Positions 50,802 through 59,227 of a stretch of DNA of 64,000 bases are shown here, piece by piece. Made by a program: the position numbers and the translations under genes. The DNA lies in NCBI GenBank assembly GCA_035652335.1, contig DASRDZ010000044.1, forward strand, positions 1 through 64,000, given 5' to 3'. The first letter of the stretch is position 1, and the number at the start of each line of letters is the position of its first letter. The DNA comes from DASRDZ01 sp035652335 (GTDB lineage: Bacteria; Chloroflexota; Dormibacteria; Aeolococcales; Aeolococcaceae). The notes below the pieces were generated by a model, which saw only the letters and a program-made list of their open reading frames with translations, had not been told where the DNA came from and searched no databases.

Positions 50802-52894
50802 GCGGAGCCGAGCAAGGCCGTCACCGCCGCCGGCAGCGGCGGCATGTTGGGCGCGGGGCACGCGGTGGACACGCTGGGCGGCACCGCCGGTGTCCAGGTC
50901 ACGTCGAGCGGCGTGGTGGTGACGCTCTCGCCCGACGAGGTGAAGGAGCGAACGGTGATCTGGTAGTCCTGGCCGGGGATCAGTCCGGACAGGGTGACCC
51001 GGTGCGAGGTCACCGCGGTGGCATCGTCGACGGCCTGCATGTAGTACGTCGAGTCGCTGGTCATCTGCCCGTCGGCGGACTGCACGATGCGCGGCCCGAC
51101 GTCGACCTGCGAGGTCATCGCCGCCGACGTCGTCCAGGTCACCGTCACGGCCGGACAGGCGGCGCTGAGCGCCGCGCCCGCCGCCGAGATGGTGGGCAGC
51201 GAGGTGCCGAGCCAGCCCTGCTCCAGGGCGTCGAAGCCGAGGGTGCTCACCCGCTCGCCGGTGTCGCCCGGCGTCAGCGCGTCGTTGACCGAGAAGAACT
51301 CGGGCACCAGCCACCCGCCGTCGTTGGGAAGCTGGCCAACCGAGCCCTGCACCGCGTCGGTCTCGTGCGTCCACGGGGTCGCGGGCAGCGGGTCGAAGAC
51401 GGACGCCTCGGTGCCCCACCACTTGTCGGCGTACTCCCAGTCGAGCCCGCCGAAGAACGGCGCCTGCTGGTTGGACGATCCCGACAGGTACGGCGACATG
51501 TCGCTCCAGGCGGTGCTGAGGTAGCTGGCCTGGTCCGCCTGGTCCTCGAAGCTGCCTGGTGTCGCGCAGGCGTAGGCCGTCCCCGAGACGTTGACGGGCA
51601 GCAGCCACTGCACCCACCAGCCGCCGAATCCCGGCGTGCAGAAGTAGCGGTCGACGCCGAACTCCTCGACCATGACGGGGATGGTCGTGGCCGAGGCCGC
51701 CGTGGCCTCGGTCGATGCGGTGGTGCCGTTCAGGGTGCAGGAGCGGGTGGCCAGATGGGCGTCATCGCCGTAGAGGTGCAGTCCCCAGAACTGCAGCTCA
51801 GGGGCGTCGGAGGAGGCAATCCAGCCGAGGCAGCCGCCAGGACCGCCCGAGGTGACGCCGGTGCCCACCAGGTGGTTGGAGTCGTCGGCGCGCACGTCGG
51901 CGGCCAGGGTGTTGAGCTGCCCGGGGTTGCCGGCGCTGCCGTACCACGCGGCCGGAGTCGAGTCACCGCTTCCCTCGACCTCGTTCTCCAGCTCCCAGAA
52001 GAGCGTCGCTGGGTTGTCCTTCCAGCCGGAGATCTGCTGGGCGATCTGGGTGGGGAACTCGGTCATGAAGCCGGCGGTCCCGGGGTTCATCCCGATGGGC
52101 GGGAAGAGGTCGAACTCGACCCCGACCCCGTTGGCGGCGAAGGCGTCGAGACACTGCGTCTGCCTCTGGGTGGGCGCCGGATCCGGAAAGGCGGTGAACA
52201 GGCGGATCAGCGTGGCGCCGGCGCCGCCCAGCAGCGCGGCGTCGGTCTGGCAGTCGGCGGGGAAGTCCGCCCAGCCGTCGACGCCGAAAGGCCCGGGAGT
52301 TCCGATGGGCGAGTCGCCGTACACGTAGCCCTTGGCGGTGAAGGGCTGGCCGTTGAGCAGCACCTCGCGCGTGCCGGCCTGCAGCGAGGTGACGTTGGGG
52401 CCGCTCGTCCCCAGCGAGACGCCGGTGACGTCCAGCGAGTCCCCCGGCGCCCAGGCGCCGAGCGCCACCACGGCGACGTCGACGGTGCCCGAGTCCGGGT
52501 GCGGTGCGGTGACGCCGAAGGCCTGCGACGCGCTGTGCAGGGTGATGGGCGCCGAGGGCGTGCCGTCGAGGGTGACCTCCACCTGCCGTCCGGGCGTGCC
52601 GGTGACGCGGCCGACGAGGTACTGCGGACCGTCGGCCGCCGCCGCGCTTCCCTGCAGGGCGACAGCGCCGCTCGCAGCGACCAGCGGAGCGGCGCTCAGC
52701 GAGGTCGCAGCCGGCCGCTGCACGGCCCAACCGGAGGCGCCGTCGAGCGCAGCCGTCACGTCCCGCGCGCTGTGGGGGCCGAGCGGCCCGGTCGAGGCGG
52801 ATGCGGGCGTCTCCGCCGCAGCCCGGGTTCCGGTGGGGATCCCGGTGATGGCCAGCAGCGGCATGACACCGATGAGCAGGGCGGCGCGTCGCAC
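50798..52894 (-). CDS. secreted clan GH-A glycoside hydrolase (GH5-like)
   Basis: This 698-aa exported enzyme starts at a GTG preceded by AGGAGG (52904-52909, 9 bases). Signal peptide residues 1-25 lead into a beta-sandwich (about 50-185) and a TIM barrel (about 190-560). The acid/base Glu305 is in ELENEVEGS and the nucleophile Glu411 in MVEEFGVD, 106 residues apart as in clan GH-A. The substrate lead-in LLNGQPFTAKGYVYG resembles GH5/GH72-type enzymes; the exact family is uncertain. A fibronectin-III-like domain (VTVTWTTSAAMTSQVDVG... YQITVRSFTSSGESVTT) closes the protein. The AraC paralogue B lies upstream on the same strand. Confidence 0.82.
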   Translation of the reverse strand: MRRAALLIGVMPLLAITGIPTGTRAAAETPASASTGPLGPHSARDVTAALDGASGWAVQRPAATSLSAAPLVAASGAVALQGSAAAADGPQYLVGRVTGTPGRQVEVTLDGTPSAPITLHSASQAFGVTAPHPDSGTVDVAVVALGAWAPGDSLDVTGVSLGTSGPNVTSLQAGTREVLLNGQPFTAKGYVYGDSPIGTPGPFGVDGWADFPADCQTDAALLGGAGATLIRLFTAFPDPAPTQRQTQCLDAFAANGVGVEFDLFPPIGMNPGTAGFMTEFPTQIAQQISGWKDNPATLFWELENEVEGSGDSTPAAWYGSAGNPGQLNTLAADVRADDSNHLVGTGVTSGGPGGCLGWIASSDAPELQFWGLHLYGDDAHLATRSCTLNGTTASTEATAASATTIPVMVEEFGVDRYFCTPGFGGWWVQWLLPVNVSGTAYACATPGSFEDQADQASYLSTAWSDMSPYLSGSSNQQAPFFGGLDWEYADKWWGTEASVFDPLPATPWTHETDAVQGSVGQLPNDGGWLVPEFFSVNDALTPGDTGERVSTLGFDALEQGWLGTSLPTISAAGAALSAACPAVTVTWTTSAAMTSQVDVGPRIVQSADGQMTSDSTYYMQAVDDATAVTSHRVTLSGLIPGQDYQITVRSFTSSGESVTTTPLDVTWTPAVPPSVSTACPAPNMPPLPAAVTALLGSA

Positions 52895-52903
52895 GACTCG
52901 ATA

Positions 52904-52909
52904 CCTCCT
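52904..52909 (-). promoter_or_regulatory. strong ribosome binding site deciding the GH-A start
   Basis: AGGAGG (read on the minus strand), nine bases before the GTG at 52894, is the strongest Shine-Dalgarno match noted here and fixes the glycosidase start at the signal peptide. Confidence 0.75.
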
Positions 52910-53009
52910 TCCTGTGCTTCGAGCGGCCACTGTGCACGCGGGCACCGGGCGGCGTCTTGCACATTGCTGCTGCCACGTTTCAGACACGCCGCCGCGGGCG
53001 CGCGGTGGC

Positions 53010-54017
53010 TCAGGAGCCTGCCAGCACCAGCCCGGGGCGCGGTGCCACGCCCTCGGCCAGGGTGAGCCGGTAGTCGCGCGGCGCCATCCCGGTGACGCGC
53101 CGGAACGCGGTGGTGAAGTGCTGGCTGGAGGCGAAGCCGAAGTCGAAGGCGACCGCGGTGATGCTGCCGGCGCCGGCCAGGGCGCGCGAGGCCTCGCGGA
53201 TGCGCCGCCGCAGGTGGTACTGCGCCGGCGGGATGCCCGTCTCGCGGCGGAAGCGGGTGGCCAGGTGCGAGACGCTGCAGCCCAGAGTTCTGGCCAGGTC
53301 TGACACTTCCAGTGGCTCGCGGAGACGCGCCTCGATGAGGTCCACGGCCCGCTGCACCAGCTCGGAGCGCTCGCGCTCGCCGGCCGCGCGGCTGGAGGCG
53401 TCGACCACGGCCAGGAGGAGCTCGAGCAGGAGGGCGCGGGCGCGCAGCGTGGCCAGGTGGCCGCGCTGGTCGAGGCAGTCGAGGAGGCGGTGGTAGCGTC
53501 CCGCCAGGTCGCTGCCGGCGGCGAAGTGGCGCGCCTGCAGGGTGCGCAGCGCCTCGACCAGCATCCGCGCCTCGGACGGCGGCAGGCCAAGGTAGGTGCG
53601 GCCCTCCTGGCGAGGCTCCTCGACGTCGACCTGCACGGTGTGGAGGGTGCAGGGCGAGAGGATGCCGTTGGCGAAGCCGTGCAGCTCGCCGGGATGGGAG
53701 ACGATCACCTCGCCGCCCGAGATCTCGCGGGTCCCCTCCTCGGTGCACCACTCCAGCCATCCCCGCTCCAGGTAGGTGATCTCGATGGTCTCGTGCCGGT
53801 GCGAGGCGAAGAAGCGCGTCATCGCGCGGTTGGTGGCGATGCGCTGGACGAAGTGCAGCTCGGGCAGCCCGGCCAGGGGGAAGCGGTGGTAGCGGTTGCT
53901 GACGCCCGGGTGCTCCAGCAGGGTGCTGCCCGCGAGAGGCGCCGGCGGCACCGGCCAGGGCGGCCGTTCAGCCCAGCCGCGCCCCTCGACGACGCGCAGC
54001 CGCGCGGCGACGGTCAA
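53010..54017 (-). CDS. AraC-family regulator, paralogue B
   Basis: This 335-aa regulator is built like the one at 47834: a cupin domain (ASHRHETIEITYLERGWLEW; HPGELHGFANGIL) and an AraC DNA-binding domain (VSDLARTLGCSVSHLATRF; VAFDFGFASSQHFTTAFRRVTGMAPRDY). The start is uncertain: TTG 54017 gives a protein similar in length to the paralogue. It lies between the GH-A glycosidase (115 bases downstream) and a PhyH gene (90 bases upstream), all on the minus strand. This mirrors the AraC/PhyH/glycosidase set 6 kb away, suggesting duplication of a regulatory cassette. Confidence 0.9.
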   Translation of the reverse strand: MTVAARLRVVEGRGWAERPPWPVPPAPLAGSTLLEHPGVSNRYHRFPLAGLPELHFVQRIATNRAMTRFFASHRHETIEITYLERGWLEWCTEEGTREISGGEVIVSHPGELHGFANGILSPCTLHTVQVDVEEPRQEGRTYLGLPPSEARMLVEALRTLQARHFAAGSDLAGRYHRLLDCLDQRGHLATLRARALLLELLLAVVDASSRAAGERERSELVQRAVDLIEARLREPLEVSDLARTLGCSVSHLATRFRRETGIPPAQYHLRRRIREASRALAGAGSITAVAFDFGFASSQHFTTAFRRVTGMAPRDYRLTLAEGVAPRPGLVLAGS

Positions 54018-54038
54018 CGCCGGCCCGCCTGCCGAGCC

Positions 54039-54059
54039 CTTCCAACCATAGTTGGGAAG
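54039..54059. promoter_or_regulatory. imperfect dyad upstream of AraC paralogue B
   Basis: CTTCCAAC (54039-54046), loop CATA, GTTGGGAAG (54051-54059) pair over 8 bases with one bulged G. A GTTAAC palindrome follows at 54064-54069. This AT-richer spot between PhyH and AraC may be the AraC promoter/operator or a weak terminator of the PhyH operon. Confidence 0.4.
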
Positions 54060-54106
54060 TGATGTTAACTATCAGGCGCCGTCCGGCGCAAGGGCACGGG
54101 GCCGAC

Positions 54107-54886
54107 CTACCCCGGCACGGCCACCACCCGGCGCCCGTCACGCAGGAAGGGGTCGGCGTTCTGCACGGGGAGGTCCGGCGGGTCGTCCTGCATGAGCGGC
54201 TCCGCGGAGTACTGCGCCAGGTAGACGCGCCGCGGCGCTCCGGTGCGGTTGGGGCCGCTGCGGTGGAAGAGGACGCTGGAGAAGACGGCGATGCTGCCCG
54301 CGGGCGCGATGACGGGCACGCCGGGGTCGTCGCCGAAGTAGCCGAGCAGGTCGTTGCTGCCGGCCAGGCGCCGGTGGTCGGCCACCTCGCGGCTGCCTGC
54401 GCGCGAGAAGGGGAGCAGGTAGACGGTGCCGTTGTCCTCGTCGACGTCGTCGAGGGTGCACCAGCAGGAGAGGTAGGGAAGGTGTGGCGTCGACTTGACC
54501 TTGGCGACATAGCCGGAGTCCTGGTGCCACTCGAAGGTCATGCCCACCTCGGCGGCCTTGACCACGTACTGGTTGAAGAAGTGCCAGACGTCCCCGCCCA
54601 GGGTGGCACGGCAGACGTCGGCCATGAGGTCGGAGAAGAGGAACTCGTTCACCCGCGGCTGGGTCTGGTGCACGTTGCCGATGAAGTAGCGCCTGCCCCG
54701 GTGGCTGATGTCCCACACGTCGGTGCCGAGCTCGTCCATGTGCCGGTCGACGGCCTCGATGCCGGACTGCAGCTCGGCGCGCAGCAGCTCGAGATGCTCC
54801 TGAGGGATCACCGACTCGAGGAGGAACCATCCCTCGTCGACGAATTGCCGGCGCTGCTGCTCGCTGACCACCGACGGGCTGATCAT
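54107..54886 (-). CDS. PhyH-family Fe(II)/2-oxoglutarate dioxygenase
   Basis: This 259-aa dioxygenase has the family start RRQFVDEGWFLLESVIP. Iron ligands are His and Asp in FEWHQDSGY and the distal His in LFHRSGPNRTG; the Arg in PRRVYLAQY is the likely 2-oxoglutarate contact. Related enzymes act on lipids, ectoine-type solutes or natural products; the substrate is unknown. The ATG overlaps the stop of the small lipoprotein gene (ATGA), so it is the last member of the long MoxR operon. It is a second PhyH protein, only distantly similar to that at 46700. Confidence 0.88.
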   Translation of the reverse strand: MISPSVVSEQQRRQFVDEGWFLLESVIPQEHLELLRAELQSGIEAVDRHMDELGTDVWDISHRGRRYFIGNVHQTQPRVNEFLFSDLMADVCRATLGGDVWHFFNQYVVKAAEVGMTFEWHQDSGYVAKVKSTPHLPYLSCWCTLDDVDEDNGTVYLLPFSRAGSREVADHRRLAGSNDLLGYFGDDPGVPVIAPAGSIAVFSSVLFHRSGPNRTGAPRRVYLAQYSAEPLMQDDPPDLPVQNADPFLRDGRRVVAVPG

Positions 54887-55263
54887 CGCTTCGCCTCCTT
54901 CACCTGCACCACCCAGTCGCACCCGGAGGTGATCTTCATGTAGTACGCGCCGGCCATGGGATAGGCCAGCGTGCCGTTGCCCTTCATGCCCTTGACCACG
55001 ACATGCGGGTTGGTGGCCACCAGGGTGTCGTCGTCGCCGTTCAGCATGTCCCAGCTGAAGGCGCGCTGCAGCGCGGGATTGCGCAGCGCCGCGGAGGTGC
55101 AGTCCCACTTGTAGTCGACCGACCAGGCGCCCTGCGGGTCGAAGACGAACGTCTCGTCGGGCCCGCTCCCGCTGCTGCTGACGAGCAGCGCACCGCCACC
55201 GCTGCCGCAGCCGCAGAGCAGGAGGGCCACCGCCAGCATCGCCGCGGGGAACGTCCTTCTCAC
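54883..55263 (-). CDS. small putative lipoprotein
   Basis: This 126-aa exported protein has an N-terminal signal (TFPAAMLAVALLLCGCGSGG) with a lipobox-like LCGC. A short domain with two further Cys (KWDCTSAAL, SGCDWVVQV) may form a disulfide outside the membrane, and the Asp/Thr-rich middle has no recognised motif. The GTG start overlaps the stop of the larger lipoprotein gene (GTGA), and its stop overlaps the PhyH start. The family is unknown; the operon places it with the MoxR-DUF58-transglutaminase system. Confidence 0.65.
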   Translation of the reverse strand: MRRTFPAAMLAVALLLCGCGSGGGALLVSSSGSGPDETFVFDPQGAWSVDYKWDCTSAALRNPALQRAFSWDMLNGDDDTLVATNPHVVVKGMKGNGTLAYPMAGAYYMKITSGCDWVVQVKEAKR

Positions 55264-56249
55264 TGCTCCGCACCGCCCGGCAGCTCGGAGATGGTGGCCT
55301 CGATCGTCGAGGTGTACTGCGTCGGGTTGCTCGGCTTGGTCGCCCACGTCACCGAGTCCTGTACCGAGATGGCGCCGTACTGCGGGGCGATCCAGTAGGC
55401 GGCGTCGAGGCCGACGTCGCTGGAGGGGCCGATCAGCTCGGCGCTGAGTGTCACCTGGTACGCGTAGATGACGCTGCCGCAGGCGTCGACGCGACCTGCG
55501 CCGACCACCGTGCCGGTCCCCTTGAGGGCGAGCTCGTGGGTGCCGTCGACGCCGTCGACGTTGAAGGTGGTGCCCACCTGCGCCGCCGCGGGAAAGGCCA
55601 GCAGCTGCACCGGGTTCTGCGGGACGAACTGGTCGTTGCCCGTGGGCGCGTAGCCGTCGATCTCGGTGAGGTACAGCCCGGCGCCCTCGGCGGCGGCGGC
55701 GCTGGCCACGTCGACGCCGGCGGGGTCGACGAGGAACTTGGTGACCTGGGTGACCGTTCCCTCGGTCTCGCTGGTCTGGTAGGTGAAGGTACCCTGCGCC
55801 GTCATCGGGGTGCTCTGCACGGTGCGCACGACGTCGGGCGCGGCGGGCACGACGCTCTTGGCCGGCGCGGTGTACTGCACCTGCCCCGACTGGTGGAAGT
55901 GGTACGAGCCGTTGGCGGGCGGCGCCTCCGGCTGGCTGCTCAGGGCCACCTGCGCCGGCGCGCGCGGGTCGGCGGGTGGACAGGGGTTCGGTGTGGCGAA
56001 GGAGATCGACGGCAGCGCCACCGCGTGGGGGTAGCTCACCGGCGGGGGCGGCTGCAGGAAGCCCGGGAAGGTGGCCATGGGATTGAGGTTGGGCAGCGCC
56101 GCGACCGCCGTGGGCGAGGGCAGGCTGCCGCCCAGCAGCACGTTGGCGGGCTGCCCGTTGAGGTTGGCGTCGATCGACGTGGACGGGCCGCAGGCGGCCA
56201 GCGCGCACAGGAGGGGCAGCAGTGCTGCTGCACGGCGGGCGCGGTTCAT
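55260..56249 (-). CDS. lipoprotein of unknown function
   Basis: This 329-aa protein starts with an Arg-rich n-region, a hydrophobic core and a lipobox (LLCALAACGP), so it should be a membrane-anchored lipoprotein. The body is beta-rich (SYHFHQSGQVQYTAPAKS; GTFTYQTSETEGTVTQVTKF; ATWTLSA-type strands near YAYQVTLSAELIG), perhaps a two-sheet substrate-binding fold. I recognise no family. It overlaps the transglutaminase-like gene upstream and the small lipoprotein downstream by four bases each, so the genes are translated together. Confidence 0.7.
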   Translation of the reverse strand: MNRARRAAALLPLLCALAACGPSTSIDANLNGQPANVLLGGSLPSPTAVAALPNLNPMATFPGFLQPPPPVSYPHAVALPSISFATPNPCPPADPRAPAQVALSSQPEAPPANGSYHFHQSGQVQYTAPAKSVVPAAPDVVRTVQSTPMTAQGTFTYQTSETEGTVTQVTKFLVDPAGVDVASAAAAEGAGLYLTEIDGYAPTGNDQFVPQNPVQLLAFPAAAQVGTTFNVDGVDGTHELALKGTGTVVGAGRVDACGSVIYAYQVTLSAELIGPSSDVGLDAAYWIAPQYGAISVQDSVTWATKPSNPTQYTSTIEATISELPGGAEQ

Positions 56250-59227
56250 GCGGCGGGCTGCGACGTGGTGCCGGGCACGGCGTCCTCCTGGATCTCCTGC
56301 TCCACGGTGGGTGTCTCCGGCGCCGCCATCGGGCGGCCGTTCTCGAAGTCGATCAGCGCCTGCACCGTTCCCTGCATGGCGCGGGCGCCGAACTCGTCGC
56401 GCAGCACCATCACCGCCATGGTCTCGGTGTGCGGCGGGAACCAGAGGAAGAGGCGCTGGCCCGGGAGCTGGAACGAGTAGTAGCGCTCGCCGTGCCAGTA
56501 GAGGCGCTGTCCCCCGCCGTTGCCCGAGGTCAGGTTCTTCTGGATGGTCTTGACGATCTCGTGCCCGGGGCAGTCGTCGGGATTGGCGGCGCAGTGCTGC
56601 GTCATCGACTCGACGAGGTCGTCGGTGGTGTATTGCGGCTTGAGCAGCGAGAGCTGGAACGACCCCTCCACGAGAACGTCGTGATGGATGGAGTACACCT
56701 CCCCCAGCGTGACCATGGCGTTGGCGTCGTGCCGGTAGATGGCCTCCGCGGTGGTCTCGCGATGCAGCGTGAGCGCACCGATGCCGGTGGGCGCCACGCT
56801 GGTGGGGAGGTGGCGCGCCGGCGGCGACGCGGCCGGGCCGCCACATGCCGTGAAGGCGAGCAGCAGCATCAGCAGCGTCGCACTGGAGGCGATGCGATGG
56901 CGCAGGCGGCGGGCGCGGCGCCGGGCGCGCAGGCGGTCGCGCCATCCGGCGTGCGCCGTGCCGTCCCCGGACGGCTGCGGCCACAGGTTGGGGATCTCGC
57001 GTGTGTAGGGATGGCGCAGCGAGGCGCGCGAGATGGCACCGATCAGGCGGTTGGTGACGGGCTGTGACATGCGCAGCCGCGCGCTGAGCGTCGCGCCGAG
57101 CTGCTCGGCGGCGTCGGCGTCGGCGGCGCGCAGGTCGCGCCGCAGGTCGCCCCAGAGGGCGCGAGACGCCAGCCAGGCGAACTCCTCGAGGGCGGGGTCG
57201 GGTGCGAAGTGGTCGAGGAAGCGCACCGGTGTCGCGCCGGGGTCGCCCAGGTTGAGGTCGTCGGCGAGGTCCCTCCACTCCGCGTAGGCCACGGTGATCC
57301 GGGCGCCCGGTCCGAGCCCGCGCGCCCAGCGCCGCCGTCGCTGGCGGCGGAGCAGCTTCACCGGCCACGGGAAGACGGCGAAGGCGAGCAGCAGCGCCAG
57401 CGCGGTGGGCACGATGCGCACCGCGTACCACTGCGCGTACTGGTAGAGGGCGGTGATCTGCGGGACTTCCTCGGGGACGTAGACGAGCAGCGAGAGGCGG
57501 CCTGAGTCGCGGATGAAGGGGTTGGTGTTCTTCGGCTTGGTGTCGGTGCTGCGCTGCGCGTGCGGCGGCACGCCGGTGAGAGGCACCCAGCCGTAGCCGT
57601 TGAAGTACACCTCCAGCCACATCGCCGCGTGCTGCGGATGCACCACCAGCGTGTTGCCGGGACCGGGGTCGCCGCCGTAGTAGCCGTAGCCGACGCGCGC
57701 GGGCACCCCGGCCCAGCGCGCCAGCAGCGCCTCCGACGCGGTGATCTCGTACGGCGTGGCGTTGCCGCCGTTCAGCTCGTCGACCACCCTCTGCACCGGC
57801 AGGTCCTGGGGCACGCCCTCCCCGGCGGCGACCACGTGGGTGAGGAAGTAGGTGCGCAGGAACTGCAGCCGGTCGTAGGCGTCCTCGGTCCCGCCGTTCT
57901 TGAGCACGTTCTGGCGATATGCGGCCAGAACGTCGGCCACCGCCGCCGGCGGCGCCGGCGCGTCGAGGAACTGCTGCATCGACGCGGGCGGTGCACCCGC
58001 CTTGGCCAGCTGCGCGCCGCTGGGGAGCACCGGCGCGGTGACGTCGTAGCGCAGCCCCGGCTCGGCGCGCTGGTCGCTGAGCTTCATCGTCCCGGTGCGC
58101 GGGTCGACGTCGACCGCGGCGTGCAGGCCGTTGACCAGATAGGCGCCGGCGGGGACGGGCAGGTAGTGGCCGGGGAGGTTGGCCACGTCGATGCTGACCG
58201 TGTACGTCGGCGTGCCCTTGGGCGGTGCGCCGCCGACGTGGCTCGGCGAGTCGTAGTGCTTCAGCGTGGTCGGGTCGTACGGTGGAAGCAGCCACGCCTG
58301 CTGCTTCTGGTCGTAGATGTCGATGACTCCCATGCGCAGCACGTTGCCCTGCACGCCGCTGTCGCGGAACAGCACGGTGTCGGCCACCGGCGGCGGGACG
58401 GGCGGCTTCTGCGGCGGGATGACGTGGTCCCTGCTGGGCTGGGGGAAGAGGAAGCCCGCCGTCGAGAAGATCACCAGCACGACCGCCAGGCCCACCGCCA
58501 TCACCCCGGCGCGGCCGACCCGGCGCAGCTCGAAGGCTGCTCCGGTGACGCCGCTGCGCGCCAGCTCGGCGCCCTCGGCCAGGGTCAGCCCGATCACGCC
58601 CAGCACCACGCCGACGGCGACGGACGGCACCTCCGCGCCCGGCGGCTGGATCAGCGCAGCGGCGAAGGCCAGCGGCAGCGGCGCCATCACGGCCAGCTTG
58701 GGCCGGTCGCTGGCCACCGCGAACGACGCGGCGCCGCCCGACACCAGGACGCACAGCGCCACCTCGATGAAGCGCCAGCCCGGGTCGAAGGAGATGGGCG
58801 GCTGCAGCAGGCCGCCCTGGCGCACCGCCTCGATGACGAGGTCAGGCATCGAGGCGCCGCTGTGCGCGTCGGGCGCGATCAGCAGCGCGCCGGCGGCGAG
58901 CGCCAGCGGCACCAGCAGGAACTGGATCAGCGCGGGAGGACGCAGCCGGTAGGAGAGCAGGATCAAACCCGACCCGAGGGCCACTCCGAGCAGCGCCACC
59001 GCATGCGCGGCGGCGAAGTCCTTGAACACTCCCGCGAGCACCCAGCCCGCGGCCGCCGAGGTGCAGGCGGTGCCCAGCACGGTGTTGAGCACCGGCACGT
59101 GGCGGGTCTCCGCAGCGGCGTCCTGCGCAACGGGCGGCGCCGCGGCGTCGATGACGACGTCGTCCGCGACGGCGGCCGCTGCTGCGCTCTCGGGTTCGAC
59201 GACCTGCACGGTCTGGCCTCGCACCAT
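56246..59227 (-). CDS. TgpA-like membrane protein with degenerate transglutaminase domain
   Basis: This 993-aa protein has several N-terminal helices (about 55-265), an extracytoplasmic segment, and a transglutaminase-like fold (about 430-560). At the three catalytic positions of the TgpA family I read Pro492 (PYEITASEALLARWAGVPAR) in place of Cys, Ala535 before Trp537 (AAMWLEVYF) in place of His, and Thr551 (GWVPLT) in place of Asp. It therefore looks enzymatically dead. A further helix (about 600) and a cytoplasmic stretch follow. Then comes a second signal-like segment with a lipobox-like FTACGG at Cys795 and a 190-residue C-terminal domain, as if a lipoprotein gene had been fused on. It is coupled to DUF58 and MoxR genes. 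Confidence 0.82.
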   Translation of the reverse strand: MVRGQTVQVVEPESAAAAAVADDVVIDAAAPPVAQDAAAETRHVPVLNTVLGTACTSAAAGWVLAGVFKDFAAAHAVALLGVALGSGLILLSYRLRPPALIQFLLVPLALAAGALLIAPDAHSGASMPDLVIEAVRQGGLLQPPISFDPGWRFIEVALCVLVSGGAASFAVASDRPKLAVMAPLPLAFAAALIQPPGAEVPSVAVGVVLGVIGLTLAEGAELARSGVTGAAFELRRVGRAGVMAVGLAVVLVIFSTAGFLFPQPSRDHVIPPQKPPVPPPVADTVLFRDSGVQGNVLRMGVIDIYDQKQQAWLLPPYDPTTLKHYDSPSHVGGAPPKGTPTYTVSIDVANLPGHYLPVPAGAYLVNGLHAAVDVDPRTGTMKLSDQRAEPGLRYDVTAPVLPSGAQLAKAGAPPASMQQFLDAPAPPAAVADVLAAYRQNVLKNGGTEDAYDRLQFLRTYFLTHVVAAGEGVPQDLPVQRVVDELNGGNATPYEITASEALLARWAGVPARVGYGYYGGDPGPGNTLVVHPQHAAMWLEVYFNGYGWVPLTGVPPHAQRSTDTKPKNTNPFIRDSGRLSLLVYVPEEVPQITALYQYAQWYAVRIVPTALALLLAFAVFPWPVKLLRRQRRRRWARGLGPGARITVAYAEWRDLADDLNLGDPGATPVRFLDHFAPDPALEEFAWLASRALWGDLRRDLRAADADAAEQLGATLSARLRMSQPVTNRLIGAISRASLRHPYTREIPNLWPQPSGDGTAHAGWRDRLRARRRARRLRHRIASSATLLMLLLAFTACGGPAASPPARHLPTSVAPTGIGALTLHRETTAEAIYRHDANAMVTLGEVYSIHHDVLVEGSFQLSLLKPQYTTDDLVESMTQHCAANPDDCPGHEIVKTIQKNLTSGNGGGQRLYWHGERYYSFQLPGQRLFLWFPPHTETMAVMVLRDEFGARAMQGTVQALIDFENGRPMAAPETPTVEQEIQEDAVPGTTSQPAA

